From assembly GCF_009827055.1 (NCBI RefSeq), contig NZ_WUMK01000005.1, positions 186,001 to 250,000 of the forward strand: a stretch of DNA of 64,000 nt, written 5' to 3'. Positions 36,467 to 45,456 of this stretch are shown in pieces. This stretch comes from Shinella kummerowiae (lineage in GTDB: Bacteria > Pseudomonadota > Alphaproteobacteria > Rhizobiales > Rhizobiaceae). The position numbers and the translations under genes are program-made. The notes beneath the pieces are model-generated. The model searched no databases and was not told the origin of the DNA. It saw only the letters and a program-made list of their open reading frames with translations. Within the stretch, counting starts at the first letter, position 1, and each line of letters starts with the position of its first letter.

Positions 36467-37552
36467 CTACTCCGCCGGCTGCCGGACAGTCTTCTGCAGC
36501 CGGCTCCGGGTCGGCTTCCACAGGCCGCGTTCATGGCTCGCGCGCAGGACGAGGTCGGCACCGACGAGAATCTTGACCGGCGGCTGCGGCTCGGCGGCAG
36601 CGATCAGGTCGTTGAGGATCGTCACCGCGAGATTGCCGATCTTGCGCTTCGACACGTCGATCGTCGTCAGGCCGGGCTCCATGGTGGCACTCTGCGGCAG
36701 GTTGTCGAAGCCGATGATCGAGACGTCGTCCGGTATGGCAACGCCGTGCTCGCGAAGCGCGCGGATGAAGCCGTAGGCGATGATGTCGTTCGTGCAGAAA
36801 TAGCATTCGGCAAGGTCGAGACCGGTCGACAACAGGGCGCGCGTATCGAGATAGGCGCCGTCATAGGTCGATTCCACCGAAAGGATGTCGGCTTCGTTCA
36901 CCGACAGGCCGAGCCGCGCCATGTTCTTGAAGAAGGCTTCGCGGCGCAGACGGAAGTTTGTCGTGTCGACGTGGGACGCGACGAAACCGATGCGCTGAAA
37001 ACCCTGTTGCTGGAAGCGGGACAGGACCTTGTAGACGGCATCCTCGTTGTTCATGTCGACGAAATTGGCATCGAGGACATCGTAGAACGTGTCGATGAAG
37101 ACGGTCGGCAGGCCGAGGCCCTGGATCAGCCGGATATCGGCCTCCGTCAGCTCCGTGCCGAGCGCGATGACGCCGGAAATGGGCGCACCCGCAAGCGATT
37201 CCGCAACGGTGCTGATCGGCTGGCCCTCGAAACTCACGACTTCGAGCGTGTAATTGCGCCGCGTCGCCTCCGCGGACATGCCGTCGATATAGTCGGAAAT
37301 GAAGACGCTGTGGTCGCGGTTGACGGTGTGGCCGTGCTTGGCGATCTTCAGGAAACGCAGCGTTTCACCGGGCTCCGCGCTGCTTCTTGCCGCGCGTGGC
37401 ACATAGTTCAGGCTTGCCACCGCCTCCAGCACGCGCGCCCGCGTCACGCCGGAAATTTCCCCCTTGCCGTTCAGGACAAGCGAAACGGTTGCCGGTGAGA
37501 CGCCGGCGGCCTCCGCGATGTCCCTGATGGTCAGTTTTCCCGGTTTCTTCAT
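36467..37552 (-). CDS. LacI family transcriptional regulator
   Basis: A 361-residue regulator. The N-terminal helix-turn-helix and hinge are complete: TIRDIAEAAGVSPATVSLVLNG at residues 8-29, then YVPRAARSS. A periplasmic-binding-like sensor follows, ending near residue 340 (LRASHERG). It is divergent from the ribose-type ABC operon. Two matching 11-base palindromes of the GTTTAxTAAAC form lie in the intergenic space, so it likely represses both directions until a sugar is bound. Confidence 0.92.
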   Translation of the reverse strand: MKKPGKLTIRDIAEAAGVSPATVSLVLNGKGEISGVTRARVLEAVASLNYVPRAARSSAEPGETLRFLKIAKHGHTVNRDHSVFISDYIDGMSAEATRRNYTLEVVSFEGQPISTVAESLAGAPISGVIALGTELTEADIRLIQGLGLPTVFIDTFYDVLDANFVDMNNEDAVYKVLSRFQQQGFQRIGFVASHVDTTNFRLRREAFFKNMARLGLSVNEADILSVESTYDGAYLDTRALLSTGLDLAECYFCTNDIIAYGFIRALREHGVAIPDDVSIIGFDNLPQSATMEPGLTTIDVSKRKIGNLAVTILNDLIAAAEPQPPVKILVGADLVLRASHERGLWKPTRSRLQKTVRQPAE

Positions 37553-37590
37553 GCGGAACTGCAGGCCCTTTTTGCTGCGACTGCGAACAA

Positions 37591-37601
37591 GTTTACTAAA
37601 C
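37591..37601. promoter_or_regulatory. LacI-type operator 1
   Basis: gtttactaaac is a palindrome with arms gttta/taaac around one base, 39 bases upstream of the LacI start. It is the same motif as the longer site at 37718-37736, suggesting autoregulation and possible looping. Confidence 0.7.
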
Positions 37602-37717
37602 GATTTAGGTCATCTTCGTGAGACCTAGGCCAATTCCATGGCGTTCGCAACCGATTTGCTCGGCAAACGGGGCTTGTCAGCGCAAATTTCCTTTGCTAGC
37701 GTTTTAGTGAAGTCAAG

Positions 37718-37736
37718 GTTTGTTTAGTAAACAAAC
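37718..37736. promoter_or_regulatory. LacI-type operator 2
   Basis: gtttgttta and taaacaaac form perfect 9-base arms around one G. The inner 11 bases match the site at 37591-37601 except for the central base. It ends 11 bases before the permease start, overlapping the ribosome-binding site region, where a bound repressor would block transcription. Confidence 0.75.
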
Positions 37737-37747
37737 GGGAGGGGAAT

Positions 37748-38770
37748 ATGCGAAACACCGGCGGACAGCTGGCGATGCTGGCTGTCATAAACGGCCTTTT
37801 GCTTGTTGCGGGAGCTTTGATCTCCGGCGGTTCCTTTCTGTCTATTTTCAATCTTCAGTCCATGGCGAGCCAGGTGCCGGAGATCGGTCTCCTGGCCATC
37901 GGTGTCATGCTGGCCATGTGCGCCGGCAATGGTGGCATCGATCTGTCAGGCATCGCGCTGGCCAATCTTTCCGGCGTGCTTTCCGCCGTTATCGTGTCGT
38001 CTTTCCTGTCAGCGAACGACAGCGGAACGGCTTTCAGCGTCGCCTTCATTGCAGGCGCCATCCTCACCGGCCTTGCGGGCGGGGTGATCAACGGCCTTCT
38101 CATTTCGCGGCTGAACATCACGCCCATTCTCTGCACGCTCGGCACGCAAATGGCCTTCATGGGGCTTGCCGTCGTGGTGTCGGGCGGCAAGGCCGTGATG
38201 GTCGGCAGTCCGGCGCTGCTCTCGAGCATCGGCAATGACATGCTGTTCCAGATCCCGATCAGTTTCCTGCTCTTCGTGGTCATTGCTGGCGTGGTCGCCG
38301 CGTTGCTGAAGTTCACGCCCTACGGCCTGTGGCTGATGCTGATGGGCACCAATCCCAAGGCCGCACTCTATGCGGGCTTCCCGAAGAATGGCGTGCTCGT
38401 CGCGACCTATGCGATCTCGGGCATGCTGTCCGGCCTTGTCGGCGTCATCATCGCGGCGCGCAACGTCAACGTGAAGTATGACTACGGCAGCACCTACCTG
38501 CTCATCGCGATCCTCATCGCCGTGATGGCCGGCGTGAAGCCGGAGGGTGGTTACGGCCGCGTCATCTGCGTCGTGCTCAGTGCGATTGCCCTGCAGCTCA
38601 TGTCGAGCCTGCTCAATTTCGGCGGCCTCTCCAATTTCGTGCGCGATTTCGCCTGGGGTCTGCTGCTGCTCACCTTCCTGGCCGTCGGCCGGTACGACAT
38701 CGCGGGCTTCCTGTCGCCGGGTCGCCGCTCTCAAAACCCTTCGGTGCCTGTCCCTCAAACGCCGAAGTGA
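37748..38770 (+). CDS. Ribose-type ABC transporter permease (RbsC-like)
   Basis: A 340-residue membrane protein of the BPD_transp_2 family with about eight to ten hydrophobic segments. The family landmark AGAILTGLAGGVINGLLI is near residue 102, and ILIAVMAGVKPEGGYGR is near residue 257. It is one of two permeases in this operon (the second at 41451), which is common in CUT2 transporters of this type. GGGAGGGG precedes ATG 37748. Confidence 0.92.
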   Translation: MRNTGGQLAMLAVINGLLLVAGALISGGSFLSIFNLQSMASQVPEIGLLAIGVMLAMCAGNGGIDLSGIALANLSGVLSAVIVSSFLSANDSGTAFSVAFIAGAILTGLAGGVINGLLISRLNITPILCTLGTQMAFMGLAVVVSGGKAVMVGSPALLSSIGNDMLFQIPISFLLFVVIAGVVAALLKFTPYGLWLMLMGTNPKAALYAGFPKNGVLVATYAISGMLSGLVGVIIAARNVNVKYDYGSTYLLIAILIAVMAGVKPEGGYGRVICVVLSAIALQLMSSLLNFGGLSNFVRDFAWGLLLLTFLAVGRYDIAGFLSPGRRSQNPSVPVPQTPK

Positions 38771-38800
38771 AACAGCGAGGGAAAATTAGTGGAGGAAAAC

Positions 38801-39811
38801 ATGACGTCATTTTCGAAGAAGATGCTCGCGGGAACCGCGGTTGCCGCTGTTGCACTCGTTGGTTCCATCGGCACGCTGGTCGCGCAGGAAAAGCCGGTCA
38901 TCGCCACCGTCGTCAAGATCAGCGGCATTCCGTGGTTCGACCGCATGAACACCGGCGTCGTCGCCTACCAGGAAGCCAACCCGGATGTGGTTGCCAGCCA
39001 GAGCGGCCCGGCGACGGCGGATTCCGCCCAGCAGCTCCAGATCGTCAACGACCTCGTCGCCAAGGGCGTTAACGCATTGGCCGTCGTGCCGATGGATCCG
39101 GCCGTTCTCGAAGGCACCTTCCAGCGCGCCATGGAGCGCGGGATCGTCGTCGTCACCCATGAGGCAGACAACCAGACGAACACGCATGCCGACGTCGAGG
39201 CCTTCGACAATGCCGATTACGGCGCGGCGCTGAATGAACGCCTGGCCGAGTGCATGAACAAGGAAGGCAAATGGACGACGTTCGTCGGTTCGCTCGGCAG
39301 CCGCACGCACATGCAGTGGGTCGGTGCCGGCGAGGAGAATGCCAAGAAGTATGCCGGCATGGAGCTCGTCGATCCGAACAACGAATCCTTCGACGACGCC
39401 AACGGTACCTATGAAAAGGCGAAGGAAATCCTGCGCAAGCATCCCGATCTGAAGGGCTTCCAGACGTCTGCTGGCAACGACGTGCTCGGCGTCGGCCGCG
39501 CGATCGACGAAGCGGGCCTCAGCGGCAAGGTTTGCCTCGTCGGCACCGGTCTTCCGAACCCGTCCGCCGATCTTCTCGAATCCGGTGCCATCACCGCGAT
39601 CGGCTTCTGGGATCCGCAAAAGGCCGGCATGGCGATGAACGCCGTCGCCAAGCTGCTGCTGGAGAAGAAGGAAATCACCGACGGCATGGACCTCGGCGTC
39701 GAGGGCTACAACAAGGTCTCCGTCAAGCAGGGGCCTGGCAAGGGCCTGCTCATTCTCGGCAACGGCATGGTTCTCGCAGACAAGGCGACCTACAAGGAAC
39801 ACATGTTCTAA
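38801..39811 (+). CDS. Ribose-type ABC transporter substrate-binding protein (Peripla_BP_4)
   Basis: A 336-residue periplasmic receptor with a signal peptide (about residues 1-28). The mature part starts PVIATVVKISGIPWFDRMNTG and has GVNALAVVPMDPAVLE. The pattern resembles LsrB/RhaS/RbsB receptors for tetroses, pentoses, deoxy sugars or autoinducer-2; the ligand is open. ATG 38801 is preferred over GTG 38789 because GGAGG lies between them. Confidence 0.9.
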   Translation: MTSFSKKMLAGTAVAAVALVGSIGTLVAQEKPVIATVVKISGIPWFDRMNTGVVAYQEANPDVVASQSGPATADSAQQLQIVNDLVAKGVNALAVVPMDPAVLEGTFQRAMERGIVVVTHEADNQTNTHADVEAFDNADYGAALNERLAECMNKEGKWTTFVGSLGSRTHMQWVGAGEENAKKYAGMELVDPNNESFDDANGTYEKAKEILRKHPDLKGFQTSAGNDVLGVGRAIDEAGLSGKVCLVGTGLPNPSADLLESGAITAIGFWDPQKAGMAMNAVAKLLLEKKEITDGMDLGVEGYNKVSVKQGPGKGLLILGNGMVLADKATYKEHMF

Positions 39812-39826
39812 TCCGACATCCGTCAG

Positions 39827-39854
39827 CCGGCCGGGGGTTTTGCCCTCCGGCCGG
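39827..39854 (+). promoter_or_regulatory. Intercistronic hairpin after the binding-protein gene
   Basis: Perfect 8-base arms ccggccgg/ccggccgg flank a 12-base loop, which can add two more pairs. It lies 15 bases after the stop codon. A TTTT sits in the loop, not after the stem, so it is more likely a stabilising stem than a terminator. Confidence 0.6.
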
Positions 39855-39900
39855 AACGATCCGGCGCGGCAGCGTCCCGGTCAGCATGAGGACAATTTCC

Positions 39901-41454
39901 GTGGCGGCACAAGACAATTCCGCGCAGCACTCGGCGGCGCTCCTTGAACTCAGAAACATCCAGAAATGGTTCGGCGGCGTCCATGCCCTGCGTGGCATCG
40001 ACCTGACGCTCCAGCCGGGTGAGGCCTATCATCTGCTTGGCGAGAACGGCTGCGGCAAGAGTACCGTCATCAAGATTATGTCGGGCGCGCATGCGCCGAC
40101 GTCCGGAGAAATCGTCCTTGGCGGCGAAACCTTCGCGTCGCTGACGCCGATCCAGTCACTGGCCGCCGGCATAGAGACCGTCTACCAGGATCTGTCGCTG
40201 CTGCCCAATCTGACCGTCGCCGAAAACGTCGCGCTGAATGAACAACTGGTCGGCGCCAATGGCCGGCTGGCGCGCCTCTTTGATCGCAAGAGGTTGAAGG
40301 AGACGGCGGAAAAGGCTCTTGCCGCCGTTGGACTTCCAACGGACCGCGCCTTTCTCAACACGATCGTGTCCGACCTGCCACTTGCCTCCCGCCAGCTCGT
40401 CGCCATCGCGCGGGCGATTGCGACACGCGCCAAGCTCGTCATCATGGACGAGCCGACCACGTCGCTGACGCGCCGCGAGGTCGATAATCTCATCCACGTC
40501 GTCGAGCGGCTGCGCTCCGAAAATGTCGCCGTGCTGTTCGTTACGCACAAGCTGGACGAATGTTACCGCATCGGCGGGCATGCGGTGGTCTTCCGCGACG
40601 GACAGTGCGTTGCCCAGGGACCGATCGAGACGTACAGCAAGAAAGAGCTCGCCGAGCTGATGACCGGCCGGTCCATCGATGCGCAGCGTTATCGCACCGG
40701 AAAACCGTCCGACACCGACCGCCTCAAGGTGGACCGCCTCGTCGCCCATGGCGTGCGGGAGACAAGCTTCTCCGTGAAGAAAGGCGAGATCCTCGGCATT
40801 ACGGGCCTTGCCGATTCCGGCCGCAACGAACTTGCCATGGCCTTGACCGGCGTCGTCCCGGCAACCGGTGGTGCGCTGACGCTGGACGGCAAGGCTGTCT
40901 CCGTGCGCTCGCCTGCCGAAGCGATCCAGCAGGGCATTGGCTATGTGCCGGAGGACCGGCTCGCCGAAGGCCTCTTCCTCGACAAGTCGATCTTCGAAAA
41001 CGAAATCGCGCTCATCGTCGCGCGCCTCAGCAATTCGTTCGGCGTCGTCGACCGGGAGGAGGGGCGCAGGATTGCTTCCCGCCTTTCCGAAGAGATGCGG
41101 TTGAACACCAGGGATATCGACCTTCCCGTCGGGGCGCTTTCCGGCGGCAACCAGCAGCGCGTGCTGATCGGCCGCTGGCTGAGCATCGCACCAAAACTGC
41201 TCGTGCTGCACGGCCCGACCGTGGGTGTCGACGTCGGATCCAAGGATACCATCTACCGCGTCATCCAGACGCTTGCCGAAGCGGGCATGGGCCTCGTCAT
41301 CGTCAGCGACGACCTGCCCGAACTCCTTCAGAACGCAGACCGCATCCTCGTCATGAACAGCGGTCGGGTGGTTGCCGAAATGGATGCGGAGCAGGCGACC
41401 GAAGACCAGCTCTACAAGGCAATGCTGACGACCACGACGGAGACTGTGCAATGA
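39901..41454 (+). CDS. Ribose-type ABC transporter ATPase, two nucleotide-binding domains, second one degenerate
   Basis: A 517-residue RbsA-type protein. Domain 1 is complete: Walker A LLGENGCGKST near residue 43 and Walker B LVIMDEPTTSLT near residue 183. Domain 2 has the expected altered P-loop GLADSGRNE, but its Walker B reads LLVLHGPTVGVDVGSK, with H437-G438 where DE is normal, so this domain probably does not hydrolyse ATP. GTG 39901 is preferred because GAGGA is 8 bases upstream; ATG 39886 has no visible site. It overlaps the next permease by ATGA. Confidence 0.88.
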   Translation: MAAQDNSAQHSAALLELRNIQKWFGGVHALRGIDLTLQPGEAYHLLGENGCGKSTVIKIMSGAHAPTSGEIVLGGETFASLTPIQSLAAGIETVYQDLSLLPNLTVAENVALNEQLVGANGRLARLFDRKRLKETAEKALAAVGLPTDRAFLNTIVSDLPLASRQLVAIARAIATRAKLVIMDEPTTSLTRREVDNLIHVVERLRSENVAVLFVTHKLDECYRIGGHAVVFRDGQCVAQGPIETYSKKELAELMTGRSIDAQRYRTGKPSDTDRLKVDRLVAHGVRETSFSVKKGEILGITGLADSGRNELAMALTGVVPATGGALTLDGKAVSVRSPAEAIQQGIGYVPEDRLAEGLFLDKSIFENEIALIVARLSNSFGVVDREEGRRIASRLSEEMRLNTRDIDLPVGALSGGNQQRVLIGRWLSIAPKLLVLHGPTVGVDVGSKDTIYRVIQTLAEAGMGLVIVSDDLPELLQNADRILVMNSGRVVAEMDAEQATEDQLYKAMLTTTTETVQ

Positions 41455-42512
41455 GTGTTTCACGGACCGAAGACCTTTCCGGGACCGCCGCGCAGTCTCG
41501 TTCCTTCAGCCTCGGCGAACTCGTGCGCCGGCGCCCGGAAACCATCACCTTCACGCTTCTGGTCGCGATCTGCGTGATCGTGACGATCGTCAACCCGGCT
41601 TTCCTGCAGCCGTCGACACTTATCGATATCGGCCGCGCGAGCGTGGTCATGGGGCTTTTCGCACTCGGCGTCTTCGTCATCCTGGCAGCGGGCGGCATCG
41701 ACGTCTCGTTCACGGCGATTGCAGCCTTCACCATGTATTCGATGACCGTGTTGGTGCAGACCTATCTGCCCAATCTGCCGATCGCCGTCGTCATTCTCAT
41801 GGCGATGTTCGGAGGCGTGGCGCTCGGCGTCATAAACGGCCTGCTTGTCCATCACCTGAAAGTGCCGTCGCTGATCGTCACGATCGGCACGCAATATCTG
41901 TTCCGCGGCTTTCTGCTCTCCTTCATCGGCACCGTCTGGATCATGTCGCTGCCGCCGCAGATGGGCGCCTTCGGCCGCATGCCGCTGTTCCAGATCGAAG
42001 CCGCCAATGGCGCGCTCATCACACTGCCATTCTACTTCCTCGTCCTGCCGATTGCCGCGGGCGTGACCTGGTGGATCCTCAACCGCACGCTGATGGGGCG
42101 CGCCATCTTCGCCGTCGGCGGCAATGCCGATATTGCAAGCCGCCTCGGATACAGCCTGCGCACGGTGCATGTCTTCCTGTTCGGTTATGCTGGTGCGCTC
42201 GCCGGCCTGGCCGGTATCATCCATGTCTGCGCCAACCGTCAGGCCAATCCCTTCGATCTGGTCGGCACGGAAATCAACGTGATCGCCGCCGTCGTGCTTG
42301 GCGGGGCGCGCATCACCGGCGGCACGGGCACGGTTCTCGGCACCATTCTCGGCGTGCTGCTGATCGTCGTCATCAACAGCGTGCTCGTCATGGTCGGCAT
42401 TCCCAGCACATGGCAGAGGCTCGTCGTCGGAAGCTTCATCCTGCTGGCCGCCGCCTTCTTCGTCACGCGTCAGCGCAAGAAACAACCATCCATTTCCGGA
42501 GAAAACCCATGA
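41451..42512 (+). CDS. Ribose-type ABC transporter permease (RbsC-like), second
   Basis: A 353-residue membrane protein of the BPD_transp_2 family. VGLFALGVFVILAAGGIDV-type N-terminal half and EINVIAAVVLGGARITGGTGT near residue 275 are family marks. It forms the channel with the permease at 37748 or as a homodimer. It overlaps the ATPase at its start and the DhaK gene at its end. Confidence 0.92.
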   Translation: MSVSRTEDLSGTAAQSRSFSLGELVRRRPETITFTLLVAICVIVTIVNPAFLQPSTLIDIGRASVVMGLFALGVFVILAAGGIDVSFTAIAAFTMYSMTVLVQTYLPNLPIAVVILMAMFGGVALGVINGLLVHHLKVPSLIVTIGTQYLFRGFLLSFIGTVWIMSLPPQMGAFGRMPLFQIEAANGALITLPFYFLVLPIAAGVTWWILNRTLMGRAIFAVGGNADIASRLGYSLRTVHVFLFGYAGALAGLAGIIHVCANRQANPFDLVGTEINVIAAVVLGGARITGGTGTVLGTILGVLLIVVINSVLVMVGIPSTWQRLVVGSFILLAAAFFVTRQRKKQPSISGENP

Positions 42513-43510
42513 AGAAGTTCCTGAATGATCCCGCTAGCTTCGTCGATGAAATGCTGGAGGGCATCTACAAGGCGCACCCCGCCGTCACCTACACGGCCGA
42601 TGACCTGCGCTGCCTCGTCACGGCGAAGACCAAGCCCGGCAAGGTCGGCATCGCGACCGGCGGCGGCTCCGGCCACCTGCCGACCTTCCTCGGCTTTGTC
42701 GGCGATGGCATGCTTGACGGTGCCGCTGTCGGCGGCGTCTTCCAGTCGCCCAGTGCCGAACAGATGTACCAGGTGACCAAGCATATCGATCAGGGTGCCG
42801 GCGTCCTGTACATCTACGGCAACTACACCGGCGACATCATCAATTTCGACATGGCGGCGGAACTGGCCGATCTCGATGGCATCGTGGTCAAGCAGGTCGT
42901 CGGCAATGACGACGTTGCCTCCTCGGTGGTCGGCGAAGAACACAAGCGCCGCGGCGTCGCCGGCATCTTCTTCATCTACAAGGCAGCCGGCGCAGCTGCC
43001 GCCGAAGGTCTTTCACTCGACGAGGTGACGCGCCTCGCCGACAAGGCGCGGCTGCGCACCCGCACCATGGGCGTTGCCCTTTCGAGCTGCGTCGTTCCGG
43101 AAATCGGCCACGCCACGTTCTCGATCGGCGCGGACGAGATGGAAATCGGCATGGGCATTCACGGCGAGCCCGGCATCAGCCGCAAGAAACTGGCACCGGC
43201 CGATGCGGTCGTCGACGAGATGATGGAGCGTATTTTTGCGGAAACGGACTACAAGCAGGGCGACACCGTTGCCGTGCTGATGAACGGGCTGGGCGGCACG
43301 CCGCTGGAAGAACTCTATATCTTCTTCCGCCGCGTCTCGCAGCTTCTCGAAGCGCGTGGCGTCACGGCCAAGCATGTCTGGATCGGCGAGTTCGCCACCT
43401 CGATGGAAATGGCCGGCGCCTCGATCTCGATCCTGCACCTCGACGAGGAACTCGACCGCCTCGTCGCTGCCCCGGCCAACACACCGTTCTTTCAGCACAT
43501 TGCGGGGTGA
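42509..43510 (+). CDS. DhaK-like kinase subunit (dihydroxyacetone kinase family)
   Basis: A 333-residue DAK1-domain protein that binds the keto sugar. It has [21 protein letters not shown] near residue 50, and the substrate-linking histidine in [13 protein letters not shown] near residue 218. The family also phosphorylates erythrulose and other small ketoses. The usual GSGHEP reads GSGHLP here. It pairs with the DhaL gene and follows the ribose-type ABC transporter in the same operon, so it probably phosphorylates the imported ketose or a product of it. GGAG precedes ATG 42509. Confidence 0.88.
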   Translation: MKKFLNDPASFVDEMLEGIYKAHPAVTYTADDLRCLVTAKTKPGKVGIATGGGSGHLPTFLGFVGDGMLDGAAVGGVFQSPSAEQMYQVTKHIDQGAGVLYIYGNYTGDIINFDMAAELADLDGIVVKQVVGNDDVASSVVGEEHKRRGVAGIFFIYKAAGAAAAEGLSLDEVTRLADKARLRTRTMGVALSSCVVPEIGHATFSIGADEMEIGMGIHGEPGISRKKLAPADAVVDEMMERIFAETDYKQGDTVAVLMNGLGGTPLEELYIFFRRVSQLLEARGVTAKHVWIGEFATSMEMAGASISILHLDEELDRLVAAPANTPFFQHIAG

Positions 43511-43514
43511 TGGC

Positions 43515-44162
43515 ATGAGCAAGCAGACATTGAACGCCGCCGACCTGATCGACCTCTTCAAGAGCTGGAAGGCACTTTTTGCCGAACAGCGCGAATTCCT
43601 CATCGCGCTCGATGGCAAGGTGGGTGACAGCGACCTCGGCATCACCATGAGCAAGGCCTTCGCTGCCGCCGCCGAGGCGCTCGAGGCGGAAGGCGCGGAG
43701 GCGGGCATCGCCAAACTGCTGCGCACCGCCGGGGCGACCATGGCGCGCACCGCGCCCTCCACCATGGGCACGTTGACGGCGACGGGTTTCCTGCGGGCCA
43801 GCAAGGCGGTGGAGGGCAAGGACGACCTCGGGACGGCAGAGCTTGCCGCTTTCTGGCGCGCCTATCGCGATGGCGTGGCCGAGCGTGGCAAGGCTAAGGT
43901 GGGCGACAAGACATTGCTCGACGTTCTCGACCCCATTGCGGTAACGCTGGAGGCACAGGCGGCAAGCAATGCGGCCCTTTCCGACGCGCTGGCGGCAACG
44001 TCGCAGGCAGCCGAGCAGGCGCTGGAAGCCACGAAATCCATGCTTGCGCAACACGGCAAGGCGGCGGCATTCCAGCAAAAGACGGTCGGCCTGCAGGATG
44101 CCGGAGCAACGGTCGGCTATTTCCTCATCCGCCGCTTGGCCGAGTTTCAGGCCTCCCGGTAG
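43515..44162 (+). CDS. DhaL-like kinase subunit (ATP-binding) with variant motif
   Basis: A 215-residue DAK2-domain protein. The magnesium-ATP aspartates are visible in DGKVGDSDLG (D33, D38, D40). The usual GGaSG motif is replaced by APSTMGTL (residues 80-87). This variant fits DhaL partners in non-dihydroxyacetone systems such as erythrulose kinases; that link is from memory and needs a search. It is last in the operon. Confidence 0.85.
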   Translation: MSKQTLNAADLIDLFKSWKALFAEQREFLIALDGKVGDSDLGITMSKAFAAAAEALEAEGAEAGIAKLLRTAGATMARTAPSTMGTLTATGFLRASKAVEGKDDLGTAELAAFWRAYRDGVAERGKAKVGDKTLLDVLDPIAVTLEAQAASNAALSDALAATSQAAEQALEATKSMLAQHGKAAAFQQKTVGLQDAGATVGYFLIRRLAEFQASR

Positions 44163-44219
44163 AATGTTCGAACGTGGGTGGCGGCGTCAGGTCATAAGAT
44201 GGCTTGCCCGCCGCCGTCT

Positions 44220-45284
44220 TCATCGACGTCTGTGTCGGAACTCGCTCGGTGAACTCTGGTATTTCTTCCGGAATGCCGTCGCCAGATGGGCTGAATCGGA
44301 AAAACCCGTTTCATGGGCGATCGCCGTGACGGGCAGCACGCTGTTGTCGAGCAGGAAGCGCACGTAGCGCAGCCGTGTCTCCAGAATGAAATGTTTCGGC
44401 GTCATGCCGATATGCGCCTGGAACAGGCGTATGAACTGGCGGGGCGACAGGCCGATCGTGCCGGCGATGCGCTCGGGCGAGACGTCCCGGCCCTTGCGGC
44501 TCTCGATCAACACGATGGCCCTTTGCACGCGGGCGTCCCCGACATGCCGGAATGCGGAGACGCGTTCGTGGTCGAAGGCGCTCATGGTCTTCTGGTCGGT
44601 CAGGGAAAGCTGGTAGACGGCCTTCGCCGCACGGTCCGGGCCGCAATGTTTGCGGATGAGTTCGGTCATCAGGGACAGCACCGATACGCCCCCCGGCACG
44701 GTGACGCGACCGTCTTCGATGAGAAAATCGTCCCGCGTGGAAAAGGGCTGTCGCGGAAACGCCACCCGGAAATCCTCCGCGTGGAAGGGGTGGATGGCGG
44801 CCTTACGCCCGACGAGCAATCCTTCCTGGGCAAGAACGAAGGCGCCGGTGCAGGCGCCGATGATGGGAACGCCGGCGGACGCGGCAACGCGGATGTAGTC
44901 GCGGTGCGAGGCCGGCGCGGCCTGGAGATGCGGAAGCAGGCCGCCGATGACGACGATATAGTCGAAGTCGGTGGGGTTGATATAGGGCGCGTCGGCGCAG
45001 ACGCGGATACCGCAACTCGCCACGACCCCATCGCCGGGTCTGCCCATGATCGACCAGCGACAGTGGATCGGGCGGGAATTGTCGGCGAAATCCGCCGCAT
45101 GGCGCAGCGGCTCCACGACACCGGTCAGCGACATCATCGGGAAGGTTGGCCACAGCAGGATGCCGACGGAAATATCGGGTTTGCGGTCGCGTGCGGCAAG
45201 CAGCCGTTCTGCCCAAAGACTATCCAGCCAACGGATGTAGTCCGCGTCGGTCTCATTGCGGGCAACATCGTCTTGTGCAGCCAT
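44220..45284 (-). CDS. GlxA family transcriptional regulator (DJ-1/PfpI + AraC)
   Basis: A 354-residue protein. Residues about 35-205 form a class I amidotransferase-like domain with the nucleophile elbow GACTGAFVLAQEG. The C-terminal AraC-type DNA-binding domain follows (ERIAGTIGLSPRQFIRLFQAHIG, then FSDSAHLATAFRKKY). Members such as ArgR/GlxA/CdhR regulate amino acid or quaternary amine catabolism. It is divergent from the amino acid ABC operon at 45457, its most likely target. MAAQ at 45284 has GGAAGGAG upstream and is preferred over a 14-codon extension. Confidence 0.9.
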   Translation of the reverse strand: MAAQDDVARNETDADYIRWLDSLWAERLLAARDRKPDISVGILLWPTFPMMSLTGVVEPLRHAADFADNSRPIHCRWSIMGRPGDGVVASCGIRVCADAPYINPTDFDYIVVIGGLLPHLQAAPASHRDYIRVAASAGVPIIGACTGAFVLAQEGLLVGRKAAIHPFHAEDFRVAFPRQPFSTRDDFLIEDGRVTVPGGVSVLSLMTELIRKHCGPDRAAKAVYQLSLTDQKTMSAFDHERVSAFRHVGDARVQRAIVLIESRKGRDVSPERIAGTIGLSPRQFIRLFQAHIGMTPKHFILETRLRYVRFLLDNSVLPVTAIAHETGFSDSAHLATAFRKKYQSSPSEFRHRRR

Positions 45285-45456
45285 GGGGGCGCTCCTTCCG
45301 GGCTCACTATGAAGGCCCCGTGTCATTTTTCAAAGAAAAAGTCTGTTTTTTAAAATCCATCCGATCGCATCGGTGGCAACATCCCTTGCGTTGAATGCAA
45401 CACCGGCCCGCCAACGCGGCCGGTCAGGGGAACCAATAACTTCAAGGATCGAACAG

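Noticed and set aside
42071-42508. N-terminal extension of the DhaK frame
   Set aside because: It lies inside the permease gene. ATG 42509 with a good ribosome-binding site and family-like start is the true beginning.
45326-45340. tttttc-aaa-gaaaaa inverted repeat upstream of the GlxA-type regulator
   Set aside because: Simple A/T composition makes chance likely; no partner site was found.
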